From Gemmatimonadota bacterium (GTDB lineage: Bacteria > Gemmatimonadota > Gemmatimonadetes > Gemmatimonadales > Gemmatimonadaceae), in assembly GCA_947463135.1 (NCBI GenBank), contig CANHTA010000001.1:133842-197841 (forward strand): a DNA stretch of 64,000 nt. The letters run 5' to 3'. Numbering within the stretch: the first letter of the stretch is position 1; every line of letters starts with the position of its first letter. A program made the position numbers and the translations under genes. A model generated the notes under the pieces. The model made no database searches and was not told the DNA's origin. It was given only the letters and a program-made list of their open reading frames with translations. Positions 9,189 to 17,553 of this stretch are shown in pieces.

Positions 9189-11078
9189 GTGATTCGTTGG
9201 ATCCTTGCTCTCGCCCTCGGTGCTCTCGCCGCTTGGCTCGCTTACGGGCGCGCCGGCGCGCTGGGGCGTTCCCGTGCGCTGCTGCTTGGTCTCGTACGCG
9301 CCCTCGCCGTCACGTTGGTGGCGGCGATCCTCTTCGGCGCCCCCTCGGCACCACCCACCCCCGCCGCCCCGTTGGTGGCGCTTGATGTGTCGGCCTCGTG
9401 GCGTCGCGCCGTTGGCGACGAGAACACGGCCGTCAACCAATGGCGCACGCAGCTTGCCACCGCCGTGTCGCGTTACGCCTCGGGGGGCGCCTTGTTGGCC
9501 GTGTTGGGTGACTCCATCCGCGACATCAGCGCGTCCGATATCGGGACACTATCGGCCAACGATCAGGCGTCGCGGGTACGTGTCGCGGTAGATCGGGCGG
9601 CATCGCTGGGGCGTCCGCTGTTCCTCGTCACCGACGGCGAAGTGGATGACGCCGAGTCGCTCGCGGAGGCACCGGCAGGCTCGGTGGTGCGGGTGCTGAC
9701 CAACACGCCGCGAACCGACGGCGCCATTGTTGATATGGCGGTACCAAGCACGGCAACGGCTGGTGATACCATTACGGTGGCGGCCACCATTATGGCGGGC
9801 GCCAAAACGACGCCCGAGGGGCAGCTCAGCGTCCTCGTTGACGGACTCGCGCCCGTGACGCTCCCGGTTCCGGCGCTGGCCCCGCTGGCGTCAACCCGAG
9901 TGACGGCTACGCTGCCGTTGCCTCGTGGGGCGCGCGCTTCGCTGGTTCGGTCGGTGTTGCGGGTACCCGGTGATGCCGAACCACGAAACGACACCCTGAT
10001 CAGTACCCTCGACATTGGCGATCGGCCGTCGGCGGTGTTGGTATCCACCGCGCCTGATCTCGACGTTCGGGAAGCCCTCGTGGTACTGCGCGGGGCTCTG
10101 AATGTCCCCACACGGGCATTCCTGCGCGTGGCGCCCGGTCTCTGGCGCGTGGAAGGGTCGCTCGGCCCCATCAGTGAGGCCGACGTGAAGACGCAGGCCG
10201 CTGCCGCCGGCATGCTCATCGTGCACGGTGACACCGCGTGGCGTCCGCGCTCCGGTGTGCGCACGGCTACCGGTGCGCGCGCGCTCTGGGTTCCAGCGCC
10301 ACCAACGGCCACGGCACGCGCCGGGGAGGTGGCACGGACGCCGGAATGGTATGCCTCCGGGGTACCGGTGTCGCCGCTGGCGGCCGCACTGGCGGGATTG
10401 CCTCTCGATTCATTGCCGCCGCTCACCTTGGCGGGCCCCGCAGCCGGCGCCATGCCGGTGATCACGGCGCAGTTGGGCAAGCGAGGCGAGGCGGTGCCCG
10501 CCATTGCGGCCCGCACCGAGAACGGCGTGCGCACCATCGTCGTCTCCGGTTCCGGCTATGCGGGGTGGTCGTTGCGTGGTGGGCGTTCGGCTGACGCCTT
10601 CGGCGCGCTCTGGGGGGCGATCTTCGACTGGTTGGCAGCCGGCCGTGGTGACGTGCGTGCGGCCCGCCCCATCGCCTCGCTGTTGCGTGCCGGTGAACCG
10701 GTGGTGTGGCGACGTGGTGGCTCCGATTCGATTGTGACGGTGCGGATCAGCCGCCGCGGTGCCGACCCAACGGGCGCGAGTAGCACCGGCGCTGAGTCCC
10801 TGCAGCTGCGCTTTCCCGCGGGCCGGTACGAAACCACTTCGCCGCCTCTGGCGGCCGGCGTGTACGATGTGCAGGCCGATGGCGGGGCCAGCGTGCTCGT
10901 GGTGAACGTCTCCCGCGAATGGGTCCCGCGTGCACCGACGGTGCGCGAGGGGGTGATCTCGCGCGGCGCCCTCACATCGGATGCGCCCCGCCTGGCCGAT
11001 GCAGGGTGGCCGTTCGTCCTTGCCCTCCTGCTGCTCTGCGGCGAGTGGATTGCCCGCCGCGCTGGCGGCTATCGCTGA
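9189..11078 (+). CDS. Membrane protein with von Willebrand A-like domain
   Basis: A 629-residue protein not assigned to a named family. Two hydrophobic segments lie at about residues 4-19 and 31-50, then a VWA-like domain with the metal-site motif DVSAS at 66-70 and LFLVTDGEVDD further on. The middle is rich in beta structure and resembles the Ig-like or CARF-free linker regions of Bat-type and glutamine-amidotransferase-like membrane proteins; a final hydrophobic segment precedes the C-terminal IARRAGGYR. GTG 9189 is chosen because it places the first hydrophobic segment at the very N-terminus; upstream codons fall within the terminator. It precedes ftsY closely. Its role is unknown. Confidence 0.75.
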   Translation: MIRWILALALGALAAWLAYGRAGALGRSRALLLGLVRALAVTLVAAILFGAPSAPPTPAAPLVALDVSASWRRAVGDENTAVNQWRTQLATAVSRYASGGALLAVLGDSIRDISASDIGTLSANDQASRVRVAVDRAASLGRPLFLVTDGEVDDAESLAEAPAGSVVRVLTNTPRTDGAIVDMAVPSTATAGDTITVAATIMAGAKTTPEGQLSVLVDGLAPVTLPVPALAPLASTRVTATLPLPRGARASLVRSVLRVPGDAEPRNDTLISTLDIGDRPSAVLVSTAPDLDVREALVVLRGALNVPTRAFLRVAPGLWRVEGSLGPISEADVKTQAAAAGMLIVHGDTAWRPRSGVRTATGARALWVPAPPTATARAGEVARTPEWYASGVPVSPLAAALAGLPLDSLPPLTLAGPAAGAMPVITAQLGKRGEAVPAIAARTENGVRTIVVSGSGYAGWSLRGGRSADAFGALWGAIFDWLAAGRGDVRAARPIASLLRAGEPVVWRRGGSDSIVTVRISRRGADPTGASSTGAESLQLRFPAGRYETTSPPLAAGVYDVQADGGASVLVVNVSREWVPRAPTVREGVISRGALTSDAPRLADAGWPFVLALLLLCGEWIARRAGGYR

Positions 11079-11124
11079 ACCGCCTTTCGCGTTCGCCTTT
11101 TCGTTTCTCGTTGCCTGGTTCCGC

Positions 11125-12054
11125 ATGTCTCGCCTGTTTCGCCGGAAGGATGAAGCTCCCAAGCGCTCGTTGTGGCAGCGCTTCAAGGACATCGCACGCA
11201 CCGACATCTCGGTGCTCTTCAAAGGAGTCGATGAGGGATCGCTGGAAGCCCTTGAGACGCTCCTCATCGAGTCCGATTTTGGCGTCTCCACGGCGTTGGC
11301 GCTGGTGGCGGATGTGGAGCTCCGCGCCAAGCGCGGGGAGGTCAAAACGGAGGCTGAGTTTCGGGCCGCGTTGGCGGCTGGCATCGAAGCCTCGTTACGC
11401 AAGGGGAACGCCGATCCGGCGCTCCGCATGGCAACCGCTGGCCCTACCGTGGTGCTCGTCATCGGCGTGAACGGGGCAGGGAAGACCACCTTCATCGGGA
11501 AGTTGTCCGCACAGCTCATGAAGGAGGGGAAACAGGTCCTCCTCGGCGCCGCGGATACCTTCCGTGCGGGCGCCATCGATCAACTGCGCGTATGGGCCGA
11601 GCGTTCGGGCGTGGACTTTGTAGGCGGTGCTCCCGGCGCTGATCCCGCCTCGGTGGCGTTTGATGCTGTCGATGCCGGTCTCACCCGCGGCGCTGACGTG
11701 GTGATCGTGGATACGGCCGGACGGCTGCACACCAGCGACGATCTGATGACCGAGCTGCGCAAGATTCATCGCGTCATCATGAAGCGACTTCCGGACGCCC
11801 CCCACGAAGTGCTGTTGGTCCTGGATGGCACCATCGGGCAAAATGCGCTGTCGCAAGCGCGTACCTTTTCGGCCGCAGTGCCGGTGACCGGCGTGGTGGT
11901 GACGAAGCTCGACGGTACCGCCAAGGGGGGCATTGTGGTGGCGGTGCACGATGTGCTCAACGTGCCCATCAAGTTCGTCGGGCTGGGTGAGCAGATTGGT
12001 GACCTCGAGCCCTTCGATGCGCAACGCTACGCCACGGAGTTGGTGGACGCGTGA
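11125..12054 (+). CDS. ftsY: Signal recognition particle receptor FtsY
   Basis: A 309-residue SRP GTPase that receives ribosome-SRP complexes at the inner membrane. The N domain (residues about 10-95) is followed by the G domain with GVNGAGKTTFIGKLS (G1), DTAGRLHTSDDLM (G3) and TKLDGTAKGG (G4), and the closing GLGEQIGDLEPF. The acidic A domain seen in Escherichia coli is reduced to a short basic leader, MSRLFRRKDEAPKR, which probably binds lipid directly. The ATG at 11125 fits the family; the frame is open further upstream but only through a shadow of the preceding gene. The stop overlaps the recG start. Confidence 0.95.
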   Translation: MSRLFRRKDEAPKRSLWQRFKDIARTDISVLFKGVDEGSLEALETLLIESDFGVSTALALVADVELRAKRGEVKTEAEFRAALAAGIEASLRKGNADPALRMATAGPTVVLVIGVNGAGKTTFIGKLSAQLMKEGKQVLLGAADTFRAGAIDQLRVWAERSGVDFVGGAPGADPASVAFDAVDAGLTRGADVVIVDTAGRLHTSDDLMTELRKIHRVIMKRLPDAPHEVLLVLDGTIGQNALSQARTFSAAVPVTGVVVTKLDGTAKGGIVVAVHDVLNVPIKFVGLGEQIGDLEPFDAQRYATELVDA

Positions 12055-14183
12055 TGGCGTTTGGCGGTGAGCGTGACCCGCAGGAGCGGAAACGACGTCC
12101 GCCCGCGCGGCCCGCCCCGCGGCTCGCGCTCGATACCCCCGTCACCTACCTGAAAGGGGTGGGGCCCGCCCGCGCCGACTTGCTGGCGCGTCTTGGGATC
12201 ACGGTGGCCGGCGACCTGCTGCGTCATGTGCCGCACCGGTATGAGGACGCCAGCACGGTCACCCGTATTGCGCAGGCGGTCGTGGGGGCCGACCTCACGG
12301 TGCTCGGGCAGGTTATCGCCAAGGGCGTGCTGCCCACACGGAAAGGGTTACGGGTGTTTCAAGCGGTGGTGCAAGACGCCAGTGGGATGATCGAAGTGGC
12401 GTGGCCTGGCCAGCCCTTCCTCGATCGTACCATCAACAAAGGCGACTGGCTGTTGTGCACGGGTCAAGTCCGCTTCTTCCATGGGCGCCGACTCCAGCCG
12501 CGCGAGTATGTCAATCTGGGGCCGGAGGAGGAAGGCACGAACGAAGGACGCGTGCTCGCCGTGTATCCGAGTACGGAAGGGCTGTCTGTCCGGGTGCTGC
12601 GCGCCATGGTACAACAGCATCTCGATGTGCTCTTGCCGCTGGTGCAGGAAACCCTCCCACTCACCATCCTCGCGCAAGCGCATGTGCCGCCGCTGCCCGA
12701 AGCCCTTCGGCTCGTGCATCGCCCCTCGTCGGTAGCAGAAGCCGTTCGCGGCCGTGCGCGGCTGGCGTTTGAAGAGCTGCTGTGCGTGCAACTGCTGCAC
12801 CGGAAAGCCAATCAGGTGGCCCGCGAGGCACGCGGTGGCACCGCCTTCGTGAACCGGCGTGATCTCACCACCAAGCTGCGTGCCGCACTGCCCTACACGC
12901 TCACTGGCGCGCAGGTACGCGCCGTCCGGGAGATCGTCGCCGACATGGAGAGCCCGCGTCGTATGCATCGGCTGCTGCAGGGCGACGTCGGCGCGGGGAA
13001 AACCGTGGTCGCACTGTTCTCGGCGTTACTGGCGATGGAAAACGGTGCGCAGGTGGCTCTGATGGCGCCCACGGAATTGCTGGCTGAGCAACATGCGCGC
13101 AGCATCGGCACGCTGCTGGCACCACTCGGCATCACCCCCGTGCTGCTTACGGGTCGCCTCGGTGCGAAGGAGCGTCGCGCGGCGCTGTCGCGGCTGGCGT
13201 CGCACGAACCGGTCCTCGCCATCGGCACGCACGCCCTGATTCAGGGGGACGTGGCCTTTGCCAATCTTGGACTCGCCATTATCGACGAGCAGCACCGTTT
13301 CGGTGTGGAGCAGCGCGCCTCGTTGGGGCAAAAGGGAAAGGCCCCGGACGTCCTCCTCATGAGCGCGACGCCCATTCCTCGCTCGCTCGCTCTCACGCTC
13401 TACGGCGATCTCGATGTGAGCGTGCTGGATGAGCGCCCCCCCGGTCGACAGCCCATCACGACGGTGGTGCGTCCGGAATCGGGACGCGCGAAGGTGTTGG
13501 AGTTTGCCAACGCCCAGCTCGACGCGGGCCGTCAGGTCTACGTGGTGTATCCCCTCATTGAGACCTCCGAGAAGATGGAGCTCAAGGCGGCGACGGCCAT
13601 GTATGAGGAGCTGGCGGGGGGACCGTTTGCACATCGGCGCGTGGCGTTGCTGCACGGACGTTTACGCGCCGACGAGCGGGACGACATCATGCGCAGCTTT
13701 CGCGATGGCGACCTGGATGTCCTGGTGGCCACCACGGTAATTGAAGTCGGGATCGACGTGGGCAATGCCACGGTGATGATCATTGAGCACCCCGAGCGCT
13801 TCGGGTTGTCGCAATTGCATCAGCTGCGTGGTCGCGTGGGTCGCGGTGCCGAACAGTCGTACTGTGTACTGCTGGGTGATGTGGGTGTCGAGGCGGCCGA
13901 ACGCCTGTCTCTCTTTGCCGGCACCGAGGATGGGTTTGAGATCGCGCGCGCTGACTTGCAACTGCGCGGCATGGGGGATCTGTTTGGCGCCAAACAGCAT
14001 GGTCTTCCCGCCTTTCGCATTGCCGATCCCCTGCGTGACGAAGCGCTTAACGAGACCGCCCGCGTGGTGGCCGAGCGGCTGCTGCAGGAGGACCCGCAGC
14101 TGATCAGTCCGTCGCATCAGGGACTGCGGCACGTCCTTACGGTGGGATATGAGCGCGCCCTCGCCCTGTTCCGGGTCGGATAG
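12054..14183 (+). CDS. recG: ATP-dependent DNA helicase RecG
   Basis: A 709-residue superfamily 2 helicase that remodels stalled forks and Holliday junctions. The N-terminal wedge/OB region (VTYLKGVGPARADLLARLGI onward) precedes the helicase core with motif I GDVGAGKTVVA, the RecG-type motif II DEQHRFGVEQR, motif III MSATPIPRSLALT and motif VI QLRGRVGRG, and the C-terminal TRG region. ATG 12054 shares its first base with the ftsY stop; the GTG three bases earlier is also possible. A perfect 14-base palindrome (GCCTGTGCACAGGC, 14184-14197) follows the stop but lacks a T-tract. Confidence 0.96.
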   Translation: MAFGGERDPQERKRRPPARPAPRLALDTPVTYLKGVGPARADLLARLGITVAGDLLRHVPHRYEDASTVTRIAQAVVGADLTVLGQVIAKGVLPTRKGLRVFQAVVQDASGMIEVAWPGQPFLDRTINKGDWLLCTGQVRFFHGRRLQPREYVNLGPEEEGTNEGRVLAVYPSTEGLSVRVLRAMVQQHLDVLLPLVQETLPLTILAQAHVPPLPEALRLVHRPSSVAEAVRGRARLAFEELLCVQLLHRKANQVAREARGGTAFVNRRDLTTKLRAALPYTLTGAQVRAVREIVADMESPRRMHRLLQGDVGAGKTVVALFSALLAMENGAQVALMAPTELLAEQHARSIGTLLAPLGITPVLLTGRLGAKERRAALSRLASHEPVLAIGTHALIQGDVAFANLGLAIIDEQHRFGVEQRASLGQKGKAPDVLLMSATPIPRSLALTLYGDLDVSVLDERPPGRQPITTVVRPESGRAKVLEFANAQLDAGRQVYVVYPLIETSEKMELKAATAMYEELAGGPFAHRRVALLHGRLRADERDDIMRSFRDGDLDVLVATTVIEVGIDVGNATVMIIEHPERFGLSQLHQLRGRVGRGAEQSYCVLLGDVGVEAAERLSLFAGTEDGFEIARADLQLRGMGDLFGAKQHGLPAFRIADPLRDEALNETARVVAERLLQEDPQLISPSHQGLRHVLTVGYERALALFRVG

Positions 14184-14236
14184 CCTGTGCACAGGCCCCA
14201 GTGTAGCTTCACGGCTCTCCTTCAACTTGTCGTCCG

Positions 14237-15538
14237 ATGAACCAATCCAGCACTCGCATTGCCGACCTGAAGCATCATGCCGGCACCGTCGTGACCGTTC
14301 GCGCGTGGGTCACGCACCTCCGTTCCAAGGGAAAAGTGGCGTTCGCCGTCGTGCGTGATGGCACCGGCATTCTGCAGGCGGTCTTGGTGAAGTCGGAGGT
14401 GCCGGAGGCCTCGTGGAATGCCTTTGCGGAGCTCACGCAGGAGGCGTCGGTCGCGCTCACGGGTGAGGTCCGGGCCGACGCCCGGGCGCCCGGCGGCTAT
14501 GAGATGGGCGTCCAATCGCTTGAGGTGATCGGCACGAGCCCCAACGACTATCCGATCCAGCCCAAGGAGCACGGCATCGACTTTCTGCTCGACAACCGCA
14601 CCTTCTGGCTGCGCAGTCAGCGGCAGGTCGCGATTATGCGCGTGCGGCACGAGCTCGAACAGGCGGTGCACGACTTCTTCTATGCCCGCGACTTTATCCG
14701 GTGCGACACGCCCATCCTCACCGCCGCGATCGGCGAACGGGCCGGCCTGTTCAGCACCGACTACTTCGACGAAGGCACGGCCTATCTCGCGCAGACGGGC
14801 CAGCTGTACGGCGAAGCCCTCGCCGCCGCGATGGGGAGGATCTACACCTTCGGCCCCACGTTCCGCGCCGAGAAGTCGAAGACGCGTCGTCACCTCACCG
14901 AGTTCTGGATGATCGAACCGGAAATGGCGTGGTACGATCAGGACGACAACATGGATCTACAGGAGGCGTTCGTGCGCTACCTCGTGGAGCGTGTCCTGGA
15001 GCGTCGTCAGGAAGAGCTCAAGGTGCTGGAACGGGATACCAGCAAGCTGGATTGCGTGGCCCAGCCGTTTGTGCGCCTCGATTACGGTGACGCTGTGACG
15101 CTCGCGCAGGGGAAGGGCAGTGATATGGTGTGGGGCGATGACCTCGGTGCCCCCGATGAAGCCCTCATCGTCGACGAGTATCAGCGCCCGGTGTTCGTGG
15201 TGAACTATCCGAAGGAAGCGAAGGCGTTCTACATGAAGGAGAATCCCCTCGATCCGCGCACCGTGCGCTGTGCCGATCTGCTCGCGCCCGAAGGGCGCGG
15301 TGAGATCATCGGCGGCTCGCAACGTGAAGACGACTACGACAAGATCCTCGCACGCCTCACGCACGAGGGCCTCCCGGTTGAGGCCTACGGCTGGTACCTC
15401 GACCTCCGCAAATACGGCACGTTCACGCACTCGGGCTTCGGCCTCGGACTCGAGCGCACCATCGCCTGGATCTGCGGCATTGAGCATATCCGCGAAGTCA
15501 TTCCATTCCCGCGGATGATGGGAAGGTTGGCGCCGTAA
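14237..15538 (+). CDS. asnS: Asparaginyl-tRNA synthetase
   Basis: A 433-residue class II synthetase that charges tRNA-Asn. An OB-fold anticodon-binding domain (residues about 15-115, with VTVRAWVTHLRSKGKVAF) precedes the catalytic core. Motif 2 is visible around FGPTFRAEKSKTRRHLTEFW and motif 3 as GFGLGLERTIAWICG. Length and motif spacing fit AsnRS better than AspRS, which carries an extra insertion domain. It stands between recG and a convergent mazG, separated from the latter by a long hairpin. Confidence 0.95.
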   Translation: MNQSSTRIADLKHHAGTVVTVRAWVTHLRSKGKVAFAVVRDGTGILQAVLVKSEVPEASWNAFAELTQEASVALTGEVRADARAPGGYEMGVQSLEVIGTSPNDYPIQPKEHGIDFLLDNRTFWLRSQRQVAIMRVRHELEQAVHDFFYARDFIRCDTPILTAAIGERAGLFSTDYFDEGTAYLAQTGQLYGEALAAAMGRIYTFGPTFRAEKSKTRRHLTEFWMIEPEMAWYDQDDNMDLQEAFVRYLVERVLERRQEELKVLERDTSKLDCVAQPFVRLDYGDAVTLAQGKGSDMVWGDDLGAPDEALIVDEYQRPVFVVNYPKEAKAFYMKENPLDPRTVRCADLLAPEGRGEIIGGSQREDDYDKILARLTHEGLPVEAYGWYLDLRKYGTFTHSGFGLGLERTIAWICGIEHIREVIPFPRMMGRLAP

Positions 15539-15544
15539 CGGCGA

Positions 15545-15609
15545 AGTAGGGAGTAAGAAGTAGGGGGTAGGGAGTCGAACTCCGTACCCCCTACTTCTTA
15601 CCCCTTACT
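15545..15609. terminator. 31-bp inverted repeat between convergent asnS and mazG
   Basis: Arms at 15545-15575 and 15579-15609 pair with 28 Watson-Crick pairs, one G-U and two mismatches around a three-base loop. Each arm is made of short units of the type GTAGGGAGTAAGA. The right arm includes the last twelve bases of mazG, so the hairpin supplies that gene's stop codon. It should terminate transcription in both directions and belongs with the similar hairpin at 3102-3195. Confidence 0.85.
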
Positions 15610-16371
15610 CTGCTGTTGTCGTTCCGTCGCTTTGACCTGATCCCAGTACCGGTCCTGCTCCTCCAGCGACAGCGCGGTCAACTCCACCCCATCCGCCGCC
15701 GCCAGCGCCTCCATGGCCGCGTAGCGCCGCACGAACTTGGCATTCGTCCGATCCAGCGCCAGCGCACCGTGCACGCCCGTCTTTCGCGCCAGATTCACTA
15801 CCGCAAACAGCAAGTCACCCAGCTCCGCCTCGAACGCGTCCTGATCGGCCACCGCTCCCTCCGCGTTGACGTGGACCGCCAGTTCGTCAATCTCCTCTCG
15901 CACCTTCGCCAGCGGCCCCAGCGCGTTGGGCCAGTCAAATCCGACGCCGGCGGCACGGTCCTGCAGCCGATGCGCGCGGTGCAGCGACGGGAGCCCCGAC
16001 GGCAGGCCATCTTCCAGCGTGCTGCGCCTGGCCTTCTCCGCCTTCATCGACTCCCAGCTGCGCTTGATCCCGTCGCCGTACAGGTGCGGGTGCCGGGCGT
16101 GCATCTTCGCCACCAGCGCACCGGCCACGTCCTGCATCGTGAACGCGCCGCGCTCCTCGGCCACCACCGCGTGAAAAAGCACCTGCAGGAACAGATCGCC
16201 CAACTCGTCGCGCATCGTCGCGTCGTCACCGCTGGCGATGGCGTCGTCGACCTCGTGCGCCTCCTCGATCAGATACGGGCGGAGCGAGCTGTGCGTCTGC
16301 GCGCGGTCCCACTCGCAGCGAGCCCGCAGATCACGCATGAGGGCCAGCGCGTCGTCCATTGTCCGTTGCAT
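15598..16371 (-). CDS. mazG: Nucleoside triphosphate pyrophosphohydrolase MazG
   Basis: A 257-residue all-alpha NTP pyrophosphohydrolase that hydrolyses NTPs and dNTPs to monophosphates, limiting aberrant nucleotides and possibly ppGpp. Two MazG repeats are present: the first carries EEAHEVDDAIASGD and DELGDLFLQVLFH, the second KVREEIDELAVHV and ELGDLLFAVVNLARK, with the metal-binding glutamates intact. The ATG at 16371 is used; ATG 16359 four codons later is possible. It diverges from alr with about 33 bases between. Its last codons lie within the large hairpin shared with asnS. Confidence 0.93.
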   Translation of the reverse strand: MQRTMDDALALMRDLRARCEWDRAQTHSSLRPYLIEEAHEVDDAIASGDDATMRDELGDLFLQVLFHAVVAEERGAFTMQDVAGALVAKMHARHPHLYGDGIKRSWESMKAEKARRSTLEDGLPSGLPSLHRAHRLQDRAAGVGFDWPNALGPLAKVREEIDELAVHVNAEGAVADQDAFEAELGDLLFAVVNLARKTGVHGALALDRTNAKFVRRYAAMEALAAADGVELTALSLEEQDRYWDQVKATERQQQSKG

Positions 16372-16404
16372 CGACTTCTCCGTACGTCGTTGGCTGCTTA
16401 GGAT

Positions 16405-17553
16405 GTGCGAGTGACCGCGTCAATATATCCCCCTGCCGATCGCGCTTGGCTCGACGTCGATCTCGACGCCCTGCGCCACAATGTGCGCCAGCTGCGCGCC
16501 CACGCCGGCGTGCCGCTGGTGGTGATGGTGAAAGCCGATGCGTACGGCGTTGGCGCCGTCACGGTCAGTCGAGCCCTCGGCGTGCCCTTCGATGGGTCGC
16601 CTGCTACCGCGGAGGCCCCGTGGGGGCTTGGCATTGCCACCCTCGACGAGGCGGCGGCCCTGCGCGACGCGGGGTGCCGAGCGCGCATCCTGTGCCTCAC
16701 CCCCATCCTCCCCACGGAACTCGCCCGGGCCTTGCTGCTGGGTGTTCGCCCCGCGCTGCACCGGGCGGCCGACATCGCCGCCTGGGCGGCGCTCGGGCAG
16801 CCGCACGGCGGTCGCCCGTATCACCTGGCCATCGATACGGGTATGGCGCGCGCCGGTGTGCGTTGGGACCAGACGGATACCCTGCGCGAGTCGGTGCGCG
16901 CGCACCCGCCGGAAGGGGTGTTTACGCACTTTCACTCCGCCGACGACGATCTTGATTCGCGCGACGAGCAGGACGCTCGCTTCGTTGATGCCTTGCTCGC
17001 ACTCGGTGACGCCCTGCCGGCCGCCATTCTCCGGCACAGCGACAACAGCGCCGGCATTGCCAGCCGCACGCGCCAATCGCCCGGCGCCCTCGCCCGACCG
17101 GGTATCGCCGTCTACGGCGGGATGTTCAGCATACCGCTGGGGCTGCAGCAGGTGGTGCACCTCCGGGCTCGCGTCGTTGATCTTCGTGAGGTGGCCATCG
17201 GCGAGACGGTGAGCTACGGCGCCACTTGGACCGCCGCGCGCCCCTCGCGTATTGCGACCATCTCAGCCGGTTATGGCGATGGATACCGGCGGCACTTGTC
17301 GAATCGCGGCGAGGTGCTGCTCGGGGGGCTACATTGTCCTGTTGTGGGGCGGGTGACGATGGACATGGTCATGGTGGACGTCACCAACGTACCCTGTGCC
17401 ATTGGGGATGTCGCAACGCTCCTCGGCACTGATGGCACGGCCACGCTCAGTACGGAGCACGTGGCCGAGGTCGCCGGGCTCTCACCGTATGAACTTCTGG
17501 TCGGACTCGCGTTGCGCGTCCCCTCCCGTGCTATCTCCTCGAGCCCCGAATGA
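16405..17553 (+). CDS. alr: Alanine racemase
   Basis: A 382-residue PLP enzyme that interconverts L- and D-alanine for peptidoglycan. The PLP lysine is K43 in MVKADAYGVG; the barrel continues with the THFHSADD region and the second catalytic tyrosine lies in ISAGYGDGYRR. The C-terminal beta domain ends at the deoB junction. GTG 16405 is used, with GTG 16411 two codons later equally plausible. The stop overlaps the deoB ATG by four bases, starting a run alr-deoB-cdd-lipoprotein-outer membrane protein-miaB with almost no spacing. Confidence 0.94.
   Translation: MRVTASIYPPADRAWLDVDLDALRHNVRQLRAHAGVPLVVMVKADAYGVGAVTVSRALGVPFDGSPATAEAPWGLGIATLDEAAALRDAGCRARILCLTPILPTELARALLLGVRPALHRAADIAAWAALGQPHGGRPYHLAIDTGMARAGVRWDQTDTLRESVRAHPPEGVFTHFHSADDDLDSRDEQDARFVDALLALGDALPAAILRHSDNSAGIASRTRQSPGALARPGIAVYGGMFSIPLGLQQVVHLRARVVDLREVAIGETVSYGATWTAARPSRIATISAGYGDGYRRHLSNRGEVLLGGLHCPVVGRVTMDMVMVDVTNVPCAIGDVATLLGTDGTATLSTEHVAEVAGLSPYELLVGLALRVPSRAISSSPE

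Noticed and set aside
14184..14197. Perfect 14-base palindrome after recG
   Set aside because: It can form only a five-pair stem with a four-base loop and has no T-tract; it may be an operator or chance, so I did not list it as a feature.
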